Made by a program: the position numbers and the translations under genes. From positions 14,018-78,017 of the forward strand of contig JBGAJM010000010.1 in the NCBI GenBank assembly GCA_044224925.1: a DNA stretch of 64,000 bases. The letters run 5' to 3'. Shown piece after piece: positions 1-9,676 of this stretch. Origin of the DNA: Kapaibacterium sp044224925 (GTDB lineage: Bacteria > Bacteroidota > Ignavibacteria > Kapaibacteriales > Kapaibacteriaceae). The notes below the pieces were generated by a model that saw only the letters and a program-made list of their open reading frames with translations, was not told where the DNA came from and did not search any database. Numbering within the stretch: position 1 is the first letter of the stretch; the number at the start of each line of letters is the position of its first letter.

Positions 1-758
1 ATCTTCCAATTCTCACGACCGTTGCCGGTTGAAAAGCCGAACACGTTATAGCACGTCTTCTCATACGGACCATTGCCGATCCCCCAGTCGTTCATGAGGT
101 ACATGATCTGCGACTTCGGACAGTAGTCCAAGTAGAGTTTTGAGAAACGGCCGAGGAGCGGCGTGATCCCTTCCCACTCTTGTGGTCTTCCAGGTCGGGA
201 CCGTGTGAACAGCCCATCGATCGTGTGCATCGAGTCACAAGCGAGATCGGTTGGCCAACCGTAGCCGCCCGGCGGATTCGTGACGCTTGGCTCTCGCTCG
301 ACGATCCGCGGCGTGCGTGAGAGATCGACGGGAGGACCGTTTTGCGTGGTGGGATCCGGATCGAAGGAATTCACGGCCGTGTCGAGAAGAGCACGCTTGG
401 CGACAACCGTAGCGAGAGCTCTGCCCCATGGTCCGTCACTGATGCAGAACGAGATCGTCACGTCGCCGATTGGCGTCTGCGCCGGAAGCGTGAACGAGAT
501 GCTCTTCGCCGTAACGCCGATCACCGTTGCTTCAGTCGTCCCCACGTAGACACGAGCCAGATCCTTGATCGCCGGGGAAACGATCCCACTTCCCTCGACC
601 ACCAGTGTTCCGCTCCCTTCGATGCCAATGGTCGCCGGCTCGCAACGGACGGTGAGTTTCTCGAACATCGTATCGCATTGTGCTTGTAGCACATGATCTG
701 AAAGTCCGAACAGAACTGCAGCGATCAAGCTGCAACGCAAGAGGAGGTCACGTGTCAT
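1..758 (-). CDS. Secreted TIG/IPT-like domain protein, 3' end outside window
   Basis: An open frame runs from an ATG at 758 to the window edge (252 codons, no stop), so the C-terminus is missing. It begins with a Sec signal peptide (MTRDLLLRCSLIAAVLFGLS, cleavage probably after LQA). Residues about 35-110 read like an immunoglobulin-fold TIG/IPT domain (TIGIEGSGTLVVEGSGIVSP ... VYVGTTEATVIGVTAKSISF ... GDVTISF). A Cys-containing, Trp/Tyr-rich segment follows. The start lies 10 bp after the stop of the VWA gene on the same strand, so the two are probably co-transcribed. Function is unknown; an extracellular or surface role is inferred from the signal peptide. Confidence 0.75.
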   Translation of the reverse strand, partial: MTRDLLLRCSLIAAVLFGLSDHVLQAQCDTMFEKLTVRCEPATIGIEGSGTLVVEGSGIVSPAIKDLARVYVGTTEATVIGVTAKSISFTLPAQTPIGDVTISFCISDGPWGRALATVVAKRALLDTAVNSFDPDPTTQNGPPVDLSRTPRIVEREPSVTNPPGGYGWPTDLACDSMHTIDGLFTRSRPGRPQEWEGITPLLGRFSKLYLDYCPKSQIMYLMNDWGIGNGPYEKTCYNVFGFSTGNGRENWK

Positions 759-768
759 GGGTTGTAGA

Positions 769-2595
769 TCAGCGTTGAATGAGCAGTTTGAAGGTCGTCG
801 TTCCTTGCGGCGTCATGATCCGGCCATAGTAGACACCACGTGATAGATCCTGTGTATCCAGACCGATGCGGTTCAAGCCCTCGTGCGCATCGACAACTTC
901 TATGGATCGAACCCGTGATCCCGTTGCATCGATCAGCTCAAGCGTGGCTTTTCCAGGAGCTTTCATCAACACGATCACTTCGGCGCGATCCGCGGTTGGT
1001 GTTGGTTGGACGATCGCGGATTGTTGGTTCGTATAGGAGTCGGGGTCGATCTCCACGCCCGTCACCACCGGATCGCACGAATACACGACCGAACGCGAAA
1101 GGAGTGTGTCGTTCGCTACGTAGACGATCTGAAGCTTCTGCGAGCCCATGGTTGGATCGCAGTCGGGCAGCGTAAAGTAGATCGTACAGCACTCATCCTC
1201 CGAGATCTCCGAGATCAACCGACCATACAGACTGTCAAGCTCCGCACCGCGATCGATCTGAAACACCTTACCGCGCGGCGCGGCGGCGACGAATGAGCGC
1301 ATCGTATCGAGCGCTTTCAGTTCGTTCGGATCGTTCTTGAATCCTAGGGCCACGAGATAGATCGGAATGTTCGCTTGTGTGATCGCGTCCACCAATTGAG
1401 CGGGTCGTATCGTCGATCGATTGTCGACGCCATCCGTCATCGCGATCACAAACCGGTTTGGACTCGAGTTCACGCGTGCCTTGGCAAGACCAACACTCAG
1501 CGCGTCATAGAACGCCGTATTCCCATCGGCGTTGAGATCGTTCACCGTTGTGATCAATTCCTGCTTGTTCGACGTCCAGTCCTTGCGTAGCTCCACCACG
1601 TCGTTGAATCGGATCACACATGCACTATCACTGGGATGCATGCGGTTGATGAAGCGCGTGAGTGCGCGCTTGATCGCATCCATACGCGTGATCGTCTCGT
1701 TCTCGTACGAGATGTCGCTTCGCATACTGCCAGAGTTATCGACCACCAAGACCGCTGACATCTCATTGCCCGCCTCGCGTTGGTCGCATCGAATGGAGTC
1801 AGGACAAATGAAGCGTCCGTTCACAGCGATGCCGAGCTGGTTTGCTTCGCGGAGGCGATTCACTCGACCGTCGACCGCATTGGTATCGCTTGCGAGAATG
1901 GACGCGTCGATCTTCAGCCCTACCACCCTTCCGCTGCTCACCACCTTTTCGACATTACAAAGGTTGATGTCTTCCGGCAGGATCTCTTCGACGGTCACTT
2001 TCAGTCCACCGCAATTGTCCTCATATCGCGCCACCGTCCGCTGCTGCGCGATGTTGAACGTTGAATCCAGGATCTGGAACACGAATGCCGAACCCGTACC
2101 GGCCTTCTCGATCTGATACCGGTGGATCGAACGGTTCAATGGTTGCGCGGGGAGCGGCTCTCCGTTGACGCGAAAGCCGAGGTTCTTTCGGAAACTGATC
2201 TCGAACAACGGCGTGAGTCCGAGCGACTTCGGCGGGAAGGCCCACACGGTCGAATCTCCCACCCAATGTGGGATCTCGACAAATGGCGAGGTAAGGATAC
2301 GTTTGGGTGGCCAGCGAAATGCATCGATCTCCTCTTGGGGTACATCGTACACCCAGGCTGCATCGACACCGTGGCAATCCGTGAACTGCGGCCACTGGCT
2401 ATATGTGCCTTCTACCGTAATCCGGTAGGTGGCCGTTGGCCTGGTCGGCGGCGAGGAGATCGCAATGCCGGACGTAGCATCAAGTCGGGTTGTGAAGGGG
2501 AATTGCGCGAGTGCCAGCGTGGGCACCATCGCGAACACCGTCATGCAGATCAAAAGTTTGCGGACCAAGTCCATGCCACCACGTACAACCGTCAC
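769..2595 (-). CDS. Secreted von Willebrand factor A domain protein with T9SS type A sorting domain
   Basis: 608 residues. A signal peptide (cleavage near LALA/QF, residue 30) is followed by a beta-rich region. A VWA domain comes next with the MIDAS motif DNSGSM at residues 286-291 and a later TDGVD stretch. The last about 75 residues have the form of a T9SS type A sorting domain (KATLELIDATGSRVRSIEV ... GVYYGRI ... FKLLIQR), so export through the type IX system to the surface is expected. The GTG at 2595 is chosen because GAGGG lies 7 nt upstream; an in-frame ATG at 2574 also leaves a signal peptide. VWA domains bind ligands through a metal ion, and the ligand cannot be told from sequence. 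Confidence 0.85.
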   Translation of the reverse strand: MTVVRGGMDLVRKLLICMTVFAMVPTLALAQFPFTTRLDATSGIAISSPPTRPTATYRITVEGTYSQWPQFTDCHGVDAAWVYDVPQEEIDAFRWPPKRILTSPFVEIPHWVGDSTVWAFPPKSLGLTPLFEISFRKNLGFRVNGEPLPAQPLNRSIHRYQIEKAGTGSAFVFQILDSTFNIAQQRTVARYEDNCGGLKVTVEEILPEDINLCNVEKVVSSGRVVGLKIDASILASDTNAVDGRVNRLREANQLGIAVNGRFICPDSIRCDQREAGNEMSAVLVVDNSGSMRSDISYENETITRMDAIKRALTRFINRMHPSDSACVIRFNDVVELRKDWTSNKQELITTVNDLNADGNTAFYDALSVGLAKARVNSSPNRFVIAMTDGVDNRSTIRPAQLVDAITQANIPIYLVALGFKNDPNELKALDTMRSFVAAAPRGKVFQIDRGAELDSLYGRLISEISEDECCTIYFTLPDCDPTMGSQKLQIVYVANDTLLSRSVVYSCDPVVTGVEIDPDSYTNQQSAIVQPTPTADRAEVIVLMKAPGKATLELIDATGSRVRSIEVVDAHEGLNRIGLDTQDLSRGVYYGRIMTPQGTTTFKLLIQR

Positions 2596-2714
2596 GTTAT
2601 CACCCTCATTCTATGAATACGTACGCGAATGTAACGAAATGCGCATTGATTTTTCAGCGCACACGTTCGAGTCGCCGAAGATCGGAGAAGTGGCGACATG
2701 TGGTGTCGTCAACG

Positions 2715-2731
2715 CTACTGCACATCAGTAG
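2715..2731. other. Short inverted repeat between Mrr and VWA genes
   Basis: CTACTG-CACAT-CAGTAG forms a 6-bp stem with a 5-nt loop in the 180-bp gap after the mrr stop and before the VWA start. There is no T-run after it, so it may be a weak terminator, an operator or chance. Confidence 0.25.
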
Positions 2732-2776
2732 CACGTGAATACTGTGCAATTGATCGAGAACGATCGATCACCGTCT

Positions 2777-3682
2777 TCACCCCTCAAAATAGTCACTGTC
2801 GATCTTCTTGATCTCGATCGTCCGGGCAATCGACACACCAACGTTATGCTCGATCATGAGTTCTGCCAACCGAGCTCCATCAATGAGGATCACTTTCTGA
2901 GAGATAGCGCTGGCGTACTCGTGGGCACCTTTTGAGAAATCAGAGGTGGTTATCATGATCCCTTTGTTTGCCTGTTTTCCGGCAAGAGCACCGACGAAGG
3001 CCTGCACGTCCCCACGACCTACGTTACTCGACCACCGCTTTGCTTGGATGTAGACGACGTCAAGACCCAATCGGTCCTGGTTAATGATGCCATCAATACC
3101 TTCATCGCCTGATTTCCGAGTGACGGTTGAGGCTTCCTCACGCGAACCACCGTATCCCATTGCCGAGAGCAGGTCCACGACCAACTGTTCGAACTGATAC
3201 GGATCCATCCTCGCCATTTGTCCAATTAGTTCTGCGGCCAGTGAAAGGTTGAGTTTCTCGAAGGCATCGGAGATCAACTCATCCGGTGTCACCTCGGAAT
3301 CGTCATCGGTGGGGGCTTCATTCTTGGAGGACCGCTCCGATCGATCTCGGAAGGCAACAAATGACGGGAACTGACTCAAGTAGCGGACCGTGATGCGATC
3401 CGGCGGCGACTGTAGCACCCTGCGACCTTCATCGCTGATCGAGTACACAGCTCGTTTCTCTGAAACAATGAGCCCAGCCTGCTTGAGATGCGTTAGGCAC
3501 CAACCGATTCGGTTTGCAAAGAGCGGTGCGCGACGGCTCGGTAGCATCTCGGCGAGTTCCTCACTTGTGAGTTGATACTTCTCAGCCAAGCTCGTCCGTA
3601 TCTGATTCGTAGAGGTCTCTCCCTTTATATCGATCAACTGAAGGATTGGGAGCATCATCGACTGAAAGTCGGGTATCGGCAT
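2777..3682 (-). CDS. mrr: Mrr-type restriction endonuclease (type IV family)
   Basis: 301 residues, the usual Mrr length. Residues 1-110 form a winged-helix N-terminal domain of the Mrr_N kind (DNA recognition). Residues about 155-295 form the Mrr_cat PD-(D/E)xK fold: E165, D197 in GDEGIDG and the Q213-x-K215 pair in YIQAKRW are in the expected places. Members of the family cut modified or foreign DNA. It is the last gene of the minus-strand island, 42 bp after the small gene ending at 3725. Mrr-like enzymes often sit beside helicase-containing defence operons, so it may be the nuclease of this system or an independent neighbour. Confidence 0.9.
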   Translation of the reverse strand: MPIPDFQSMMLPILQLIDIKGETSTNQIRTSLAEKYQLTSEELAEMLPSRRAPLFANRIGWCLTHLKQAGLIVSEKRAVYSISDEGRRVLQSPPDRITVRYLSQFPSFVAFRDRSERSSKNEAPTDDDSEVTPDELISDAFEKLNLSLAAELIGQMARMDPYQFEQLVVDLLSAMGYGGSREEASTVTRKSGDEGIDGIINQDRLGLDVVYIQAKRWSSNVGRGDVQAFVGALAGKQANKGIMITTSDFSKGAHEYASAISQKVILIDGARLAELMIEHNVGVSIARTIEIKKIDSDYFEG

Positions 3683-3724
3683 TTGAGCTCAATGATTGGT
3701 TGAGAACAATAGACAGGTCACTAT

Positions 3725-4108
3725 TTACAACAAATCCTCGCCGGTCAGCGCCATTTCCATTCTGTCCGCTTCTCTTGCACATTGCAGGATGGCGAATCGG
3801 ATCTCCGGCTTTGTCAAACCCACAGTTGGAAGTTCACAGACGACCGTGAATCCATCGTTCTCAACAATAGCACGAGCCATCGGCATTCCGGCATTCTGGT
3901 CCGCAAGAAACTCAACCTGTTCTTTTTCTGTCCTGCTCGGATCTACTGGGGCCGAATAACTGCGGAACTCTACCGACTTTTCGTTCAGTCTCCACATAAC
4001 GTCTTGTTTGCGGCCGTGGTCAAGAGAGACGCGAACCTTCGCTCGCATTACACGAAACGTCGCTGCCGGAAGCGCGCTGATCAGGCTCTCGAGCTGTTCA
4101 TTCGTCAT
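3725..4108 (-). CDS. Small protein of unknown function coupled to the SNF2 helicase
   Basis: 127 residues, not recognised. It is rich in charged residues and has no membrane segment or signal peptide. The ATG at 4108 is chosen because GGAG lies 6 nt upstream, inside the end of the helicase gene. The frame is open further upstream, but that would give a long overlap. The gene overlaps the helicase stop by 11 bp, so translation is probably coupled, which suggests a subunit or regulator of the helicase complex. No enzymatic motif is visible. Confidence 0.7.
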   Translation of the reverse strand: MTNEQLESLISALPAATFRVMRAKVRVSLDHGRKQDVMWRLNEKSVEFRSYSAPVDPSRTEKEQVEFLADQNAGMPMARAIVENDGFTVVCELPTVGLTKPEIRFAILQCAREADRMEMALTGEDLL

Positions 4109-7100
4109 ATGTCGCTCCATCATGTTCTTCATCCGTTCTGATGATCTCACGTTCCACATCGTCCGCTGCACGCGTAACCCGCTCAATACACCACAATACG
4201 CGCTCTACATCAAAACTGTCATTGCCGAGAAGCACCTCGCCGATCGATCGAAGCTGAATTGCCTCCTGTTTAAGACTCTTCCGAACGATCACGTGCTTTA
4301 GTTCTGGATGCGACAGTATCGTGCGCCAACCGTTCTGGAGTTTATGCACGGGACCGTCGTAGATGATGCTTCTGCACGTGACATAGACCTGGTCATGCTC
4401 GGTCTCCATTGTTAGAATGATGTCCTCCCTTCGACCATTTTCCAAGTTGACAACCCCTCGATACCGATAGGGTTCCGGATGCAGATCCCATTCAACCTGC
4501 TGAAGTTTCTTTAGCTCCCTGCAGATCGCAGCAAATCGCTTTGCAAGTGCCTTTGCTTTGCTACCGCTTTCTTTGAGCGTGCGCTCTGTGCCATGTAGAA
4601 GCTCTCTAGAAACCGGGAAGGCGCTCTTGAGTGGCTCGGTGATCGCAGGCGGTATCTGAAGGTCTGCGAGGGATTGCGCGGTGACAACGATCTCCGAGCC
4701 GCTGTCGTTTCTCACTGCGGTTTCATGCATCATCTGATGAAAAGCATTCATCCGCTCAAAGACGCGCTTCACTTGAAGCGTCTCGTACGTTTCCTTGAGG
4801 TACGGATAATAGACCTGGATCTTAGCTGCATCGACGATCTGGTCTGACATCCGCGTCAATCGACGCTCCGTTAGAGATCTCACCCTATCTACACGACCTA
4901 TTCGTTGTTCCATGGAAGATGGCATCCAGCCGATACCATAGTGGTAGATGCGCGCGCAGAACAAATGCAGATCTTCGCCCTCTTGGAGAAGGTCCGTCGT
5001 AACAAGTACAAAGGGATAGCCTGGCATCCGGAATTGCTTTACAACCCTGCGATTGATCCGGCCATACATCCCCGCAACAGGCATCTGTTCGCCAAGAGTT
5101 CGTGCAGTTACTCGGTCGTATGCGATGGGAGATTGCGATCCAAGATCATCCAGATTTAGATCAATGATTGAGTCGAGATTCGACGCCACCTCTCGCAGCT
5201 CGTGATATGCTCTGAACCCTCCTTTGCCATGCAATTCATCTGTCTTCTGTCTACGAAGTTCCTCCAGCCAAGAACGTACAAGCTTGTCATCTGATTTTTG
5301 ATCATCAACGTCATCGCCGTGTGAAGCTCTCGTCCGAATCCGAATCGAAGAACGATATCGCGCTACGCAGAGATAGAGATCCACAAAGGCATGTCCAAGG
5401 CGCGACGTCGTTGATAGTACAGACATCTTGCGCAATAACATTTCGCATTTGGCATCAGTATCTGCACGCACCACGTCTGCTCCCCACAGTTCAGAGCATA
5501 GTTCAGTGTCGTTCATCAGCTCGGAGAAATAGGTCGGCATCTCGAGCCATCTCTTGACGTCAATATCAACTGGATTTGAACCATCCCCATGAGTATAGCC
5601 TTCGAACCGAACGTTCAAGAGTACGCTGGCGATTTGTGACTCTTTATTGTGCGAGTCCCTAAGTTCAATCAAGGCAGCATACTGAACAGCCTCAAACTGC
5701 GCTTGGCGTGTCCTTTCGTCACTATTCGATCCACGTTTGCGTACCGTTCGCGCTTTGTCCTTAACTCTCTGCACCAATTCGTCTTCGCCTAGGCTCAGTA
5801 GCTCTGCAAGACGGCTCAGCACGCCGCTCGCAGGCACTTCTAGGACATACGAACAGTAATTCAGTTCGAAGAATGTCGCGTAGACTCCCGTTGTTGATCG
5901 GAACCGTTTGTTCAATGTGGCGCCACTGAACACATCGGATGGCCCCTCACCTCGAAAGTACCATTCGAAGAAGGTATTGATGCCTCCGGGATCTGCTTTC
6001 TCGACCTCGCTTAGCTTTTCGATATCAATGTCGGGTGTCCTATGTCGTTTTCGTTTTAGTAGGTTCTCATAGTACTCCTCGACACACTTGTTGAACCTCG
6101 AAATCGACTTGCTATAAACACGGAGTTCTGCTCGCATCCGCCCAATGATGAACTCATTGTAGTGCTCATCGAGTCGTGGTTTGATCTCACGAACCCATGC
6201 GATCCTTCGGACGAACACTAATGCCTTCTCGCCCGTATGGAATCTCGACGTGAGGTGATCTACAAGGGCGTCCATCTTTGGGTGCGGCAATTCAGTGTGG
6301 AACCTATCGCGGTGACTGCGCGTGATCGCATTCACAACGCCGACATCTGCGCCGTTCTTGACGCGGCTGTCATTCGTCTGTTCGGCACCGTCAAAGATCT
6401 CGCTGCTGTCACTGCTCTCTACATTGCCTTTTACATCCAGAACATTCTCCAGCGTCTCCTCAAAGCTCTCAAACGAAGCCAGCAGTCCCGTCTGGAACGC
6501 ATTCCCGAAACGAGTGCGAAGCACTGTTGACACGTTCTTTTGCACAAGGGCCGTGGCGAGATACTGCTTCAGTGTCGGTCGACCCAACGGCTCGTCATGT
6601 TCCGTAAGGCCGCCATGCCTCCATTCCAAACGATACATGTTTCGTGTTAGGGCCTGCCCGGCGACGGAAATAGAATAGGTTCTTCTGATCAGGAATTGCC
6701 TTGCACATTCATGTTTCTCAGCTTCAGTGAGGACAGTAGAAGTCCCTGGCTTCACGGCTCCGTCTTTCAGTGACGTGAAGTTGTCACCCTTATCAAACAC
6801 CTCGAGCTGACCGAAGAGATGTCCATACGACTGCTCCACCGGCGTTGCTGATAGAAACAGAACGCTCCCAACCTTTCCTTTGAACACAGCATTCAGCGTG
6901 TGATTTCTCGCGGCCGTGCCTTTCTTGAGACCGTGTTTAAGGTTATGCCCCTCATCAACAATGAGGAGATCGAAGTATGGGAGGACCTTGTTGATCTCCG
7001 TAGCTACTCGTTTCTTTAGGACGTCTTTCGTACCCCTCGCAAAGCGCTCGACTTTGACGAACGGCAGTACGTCGCGCAGTCTGTTCAACAGCCTTTCCTG

Positions 7101-7583
7101 GGATTCCGCTGTGACCATTTCACCCTCTTCGACAGATGCCGACAAGCTGAAGCTGCCGAGACGAAGGAAGAAATCACGGTCTGGGTCGATCGAGACCTCC
7201 CTGACAAAGTCGAACAGTGAACTGATCTTGACCTGTTTCCGCGACGAACCGCCGTTCAGGCCCTGATTTCGCAGATCCGCAAAGCGCACGTTGTTCTTCG
7301 AGAACTGCTTCATCTCCTTCATCCACTTTTCTTGGATGTTACCTCGAGGCGCGATGATCGCCACTCGAATATCTGGCTTGAGATGTCTGATAAGCGCAAG
7401 CGCTCCCATCGCAACATAGGTCTTCCCCATGCCGACTTCGTCGGCGAGATACGCCACGCCTTGGGTATCTAGGATGTTGGCTATCGCGACTGCACCCTCA
7501 AGCTGAGTCGCAGCAGTGTAGTCTGGAACTCCCTTCCCCTTGAATTCGAGCAGTTTCGATGCAAGACGAATGTCGTACTTCAT
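4098..7583 (-). CDS. Large SNF2-like superfamily 2 helicase/translocase
   Basis: 1161 residues. Motif I is ADEVGMGKT (residues 47-55), motif II is DEGH (210-213) and motif III is SATP (245-248). The C-terminal RecA lobe has LLQEGEDLHL and EQRIGRVDRVR (near residue 890), the SNF2-type motifs V and VI. An insert of several hundred residues separates the lobes and a C-terminal extension of about 250 residues has no known match by eye. Such enzymes translocate on duplex DNA using ATP. The start codon overlaps the PLD gene stop (ATGA), so the two products are likely made together and may act as a translocase-nuclease machine. Confidence 0.85.
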   Translation of the reverse strand: MKYDIRLASKLLEFKGKGVPDYTAATQLEGAVAIANILDTQGVAYLADEVGMGKTYVAMGALALIRHLKPDIRVAIIAPRGNIQEKWMKEMKQFSKNNVRFADLRNQGLNGGSSRKQVKISSLFDFVREVSIDPDRDFFLRLGSFSLSASVEEGEMVTAESQERLLNRLRDVLPFVKVERFARGTKDVLKKRVATEINKVLPYFDLLIVDEGHNLKHGLKKGTAARNHTLNAVFKGKVGSVLFLSATPVEQSYGHLFGQLEVFDKGDNFTSLKDGAVKPGTSTVLTEAEKHECARQFLIRRTYSISVAGQALTRNMYRLEWRHGGLTEHDEPLGRPTLKQYLATALVQKNVSTVLRTRFGNAFQTGLLASFESFEETLENVLDVKGNVESSDSSEIFDGAEQTNDSRVKNGADVGVVNAITRSHRDRFHTELPHPKMDALVDHLTSRFHTGEKALVFVRRIAWVREIKPRLDEHYNEFIIGRMRAELRVYSKSISRFNKCVEEYYENLLKRKRHRTPDIDIEKLSEVEKADPGGINTFFEWYFRGEGPSDVFSGATLNKRFRSTTGVYATFFELNYCSYVLEVPASGVLSRLAELLSLGEDELVQRVKDKARTVRKRGSNSDERTRQAQFEAVQYAALIELRDSHNKESQIASVLLNVRFEGYTHGDGSNPVDIDVKRWLEMPTYFSELMNDTELCSELWGADVVRADTDAKCEMLLRKMSVLSTTSRLGHAFVDLYLCVARYRSSIRIRTRASHGDDVDDQKSDDKLVRSWLEELRRQKTDELHGKGGFRAYHELREVASNLDSIIDLNLDDLGSQSPIAYDRVTARTLGEQMPVAGMYGRINRRVVKQFRMPGYPFVLVTTDLLQEGEDLHLFCARIYHYGIGWMPSSMEQRIGRVDRVRSLTERRLTRMSDQIVDAAKIQVYYPYLKETYETLQVKRVFERMNAFHQMMHETAVRNDSGSEIVVTAQSLADLQIPPAITEPLKSAFPVSRELLHGTERTLKESGSKAKALAKRFAAICRELKKLQQVEWDLHPEPYRYRGVVNLENGRREDIILTMETEHDQVYVTCRSIIYDGPVHKLQNGWRTILSHPELKHVIVRKSLKQEAIQLRSIGEVLLGNDSFDVERVLWCIERVTRAADDVEREIIRTDEEHDGATYDE

Positions 7584-9676
7584 TGGATATCACTCGTCTT
7601 GTTCGACAGATCTTCTTGGTTCATAAAGACTCGCTCAAACCACAGGACGAACTCTTCTATACCATCTTCGACATTCGCGATCAACAGGCGTTCGCGCGCA
7701 TGGACAAGAGCGCTGGCGACGGTCGCTTGCAGTTCTGTCCAGTGCGGGCTCGTCGTCCGCAGGAACTCGTGAAGGCTTCGCTTTTCCATTGTGACGACAT
7801 CGTTCTCGATTCGCTGCAGGAGATCTTTCATTGAGACTGCAATGAGGTATTTCAAACGGTCATCACTGTCTGTTTCTTTTCCATCATCCTTGGCGTCGAT
7901 CTTGCGAGCAAGAGAGATCATAGACGTCGATGATGCGCCGTACAGCATGTTCTTCAGTTTCGCCTTCTTATGTGAACCAAGGGCATCCGCAATTCTCTCT
8001 TCAATACTGGCGATACCTGCAAAGACGCCAGCAATTCTATCAAAGAGCGTCTCGTAGTGCTTCATGAGCTGATCTGTCATGGTGTCCACTGCATCGATAA
8101 AATGACCCAGGACATTCATCCTTGACTCGATCAACTGTGCGCGACGTTCGGCAGACAGCGTTGACCAGAACTCGATGATCTGAGCGATCGTAAACGACTC
8201 CACTAATGGCGCCTTGAGATACATATTATGTTCGCTGATGAGCACAGCGTACTCACGTCCCTGCGCTGTGAAGACCGTAACTTTCGATCGCGTAGCGAGC
8301 TGACGCTCAAGACGTTCTCTCGATTCTGTTGGGAGAACGTATTCCTCGTTGACTCTCGTAGGTCTCGTGGCTAGTTCCAGAATCACACCATCGGCACCTC
8401 GAATGCCATATTCCTGCTCACCAAGACCGCCTTGCCAATTCAGGGTTGCTTTCCTCGATTCATGATCATACAGGATCGATGGGTATGCCCCGTTGATCTC
8501 AAACGAGGGTAACTCCGATTCGAGAGCCTCTGCGTAACGTGTTGGCGGTTTCGTTCCGGTTTCGATCCACAAGATCGGTTTCCCTTCAAGGGAACTCTCA
8601 ATGATCACCACGGCCTCGTAGTTCGGTCCCATCCACGCAGCCGATGTCAGATTCAACGAACCACATATCACGATCTCGCGCTTTGGCGCGGACACCGATA
8701 GAAACCGGTAGAGTTTTGCATGAACAAATCGCGATGGCGCTACTACGTCCTTGTGACGAGAACAGACACTTGAGCTGATGACTCCCCATTCCACATTCTG
8801 AACATCAGCGACAGCATCCTTGATGTGCTCGCTGATCGTGATCTCACCGTCCTTGCTCGTAGGGAGTGATATTCGGACGACTTTGGGTTTGTACTTCTTG
8901 AGCAGCGGTACAAGAACACTTGTTACTGCCTTGTCGTCTACATACGGGGAGATGATCTCAAGTGAGAAGCCCATCGATTCGCCCCTGAGCACAGAGGCGA
9001 GTGAATCATGCCAGCCCCCAGAGCCGTGCAACAATCGTGTGCGCAAGCGATCATTCTCCTTCTTCCGCAGGGTCGGCTGAGGGCCATCAGTCGGAAGATG
9101 CCGAAGGATCGTCTCTACAGCTGTTGCACGCATTCCATGGTGCACCATCGACTTCAGGCTTCGTAGAAAATCAGCAACATCATATGGAAGAGCAGCGTTA
9201 GCATTCACCTCGAACTCTTCGATATGTACAAACTCAAGATTCTCCCACCAACCAGCCCGGGTTAAATTAGCCGAGGCCGTGCCGAGAAGGATTACTGTTG
9301 TTGTACTATCGTCTTTGTCACGTTCACCAAGGATCACAAAGACCTTCGGATGAAACACGCCATTTGGAATGACCACCGGAATACGACCAACGTCCAACTT
9401 CGCGCTCATGTCGCTCCCCTCCGTGAGAGCGCGCGGGTCATAGAATACGTCGATCTCCACATCAACGACGTTTCTGAGATGATCGTCAAGTTGAGCGATC
9501 CTTATACTCGGGTTCTGATGGTATGGGAGATCGAACAATGCAGAGACGACGTGATGCTCAAAGAAGCCCGGATCCAGGGTATAAGTAGTAAAGACCGCAG
9601 CTTTTAGCGTCATTCCTTGAAGCATCTCTTGCAGTCGCTCCGTGAGTGGAGAGGTCGAGGCAGCGGCCATGGTCAC
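7580..9676 (-). CDS. Phospholipase D-fold (HxK/GSxN) nuclease-like protein
   Basis: 698 residues. Two half-sites of the PLD superfamily are visible: H109-x-K111 followed by GTASANLT, and H319-x-K321 followed by GSLNLT (339-344). This is the layout of the PLDc_2-type nucleases found in restriction and DNA-processing systems. The C-terminal 300 residues are helical and unassigned. The start is a GTG in a GTGA overlap with the upstream gene; an ATG two codons later (9670) is the alternative. There is no signal peptide, so it acts in the cytoplasm. A nuclease function with the adjacent helicase is inferred. Confidence 0.8.
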   Translation of the reverse strand: MTMAAASTSPLTERLQEMLQGMTLKAAVFTTYTLDPGFFEHHVVSALFDLPYHQNPSIRIAQLDDHLRNVVDVEIDVFYDPRALTEGSDMSAKLDVGRIPVVIPNGVFHPKVFVILGERDKDDSTTTVILLGTASANLTRAGWWENLEFVHIEEFEVNANAALPYDVADFLRSLKSMVHHGMRATAVETILRHLPTDGPQPTLRKKENDRLRTRLLHGSGGWHDSLASVLRGESMGFSLEIISPYVDDKAVTSVLVPLLKKYKPKVVRISLPTSKDGEITISEHIKDAVADVQNVEWGVISSSVCSRHKDVVAPSRFVHAKLYRFLSVSAPKREIVICGSLNLTSAAWMGPNYEAVVIIESSLEGKPILWIETGTKPPTRYAEALESELPSFEINGAYPSILYDHESRKATLNWQGGLGEQEYGIRGADGVILELATRPTRVNEEYVLPTESRERLERQLATRSKVTVFTAQGREYAVLISEHNMYLKAPLVESFTIAQIIEFWSTLSAERRAQLIESRMNVLGHFIDAVDTMTDQLMKHYETLFDRIAGVFAGIASIEERIADALGSHKKAKLKNMLYGASSTSMISLARKIDAKDDGKETDSDDRLKYLIAVSMKDLLQRIENDVVTMEKRSLHEFLRTTSPHWTELQATVASALVHARERLLIANVEDGIEEFVLWFERVFMNQEDLSNKTSDIQ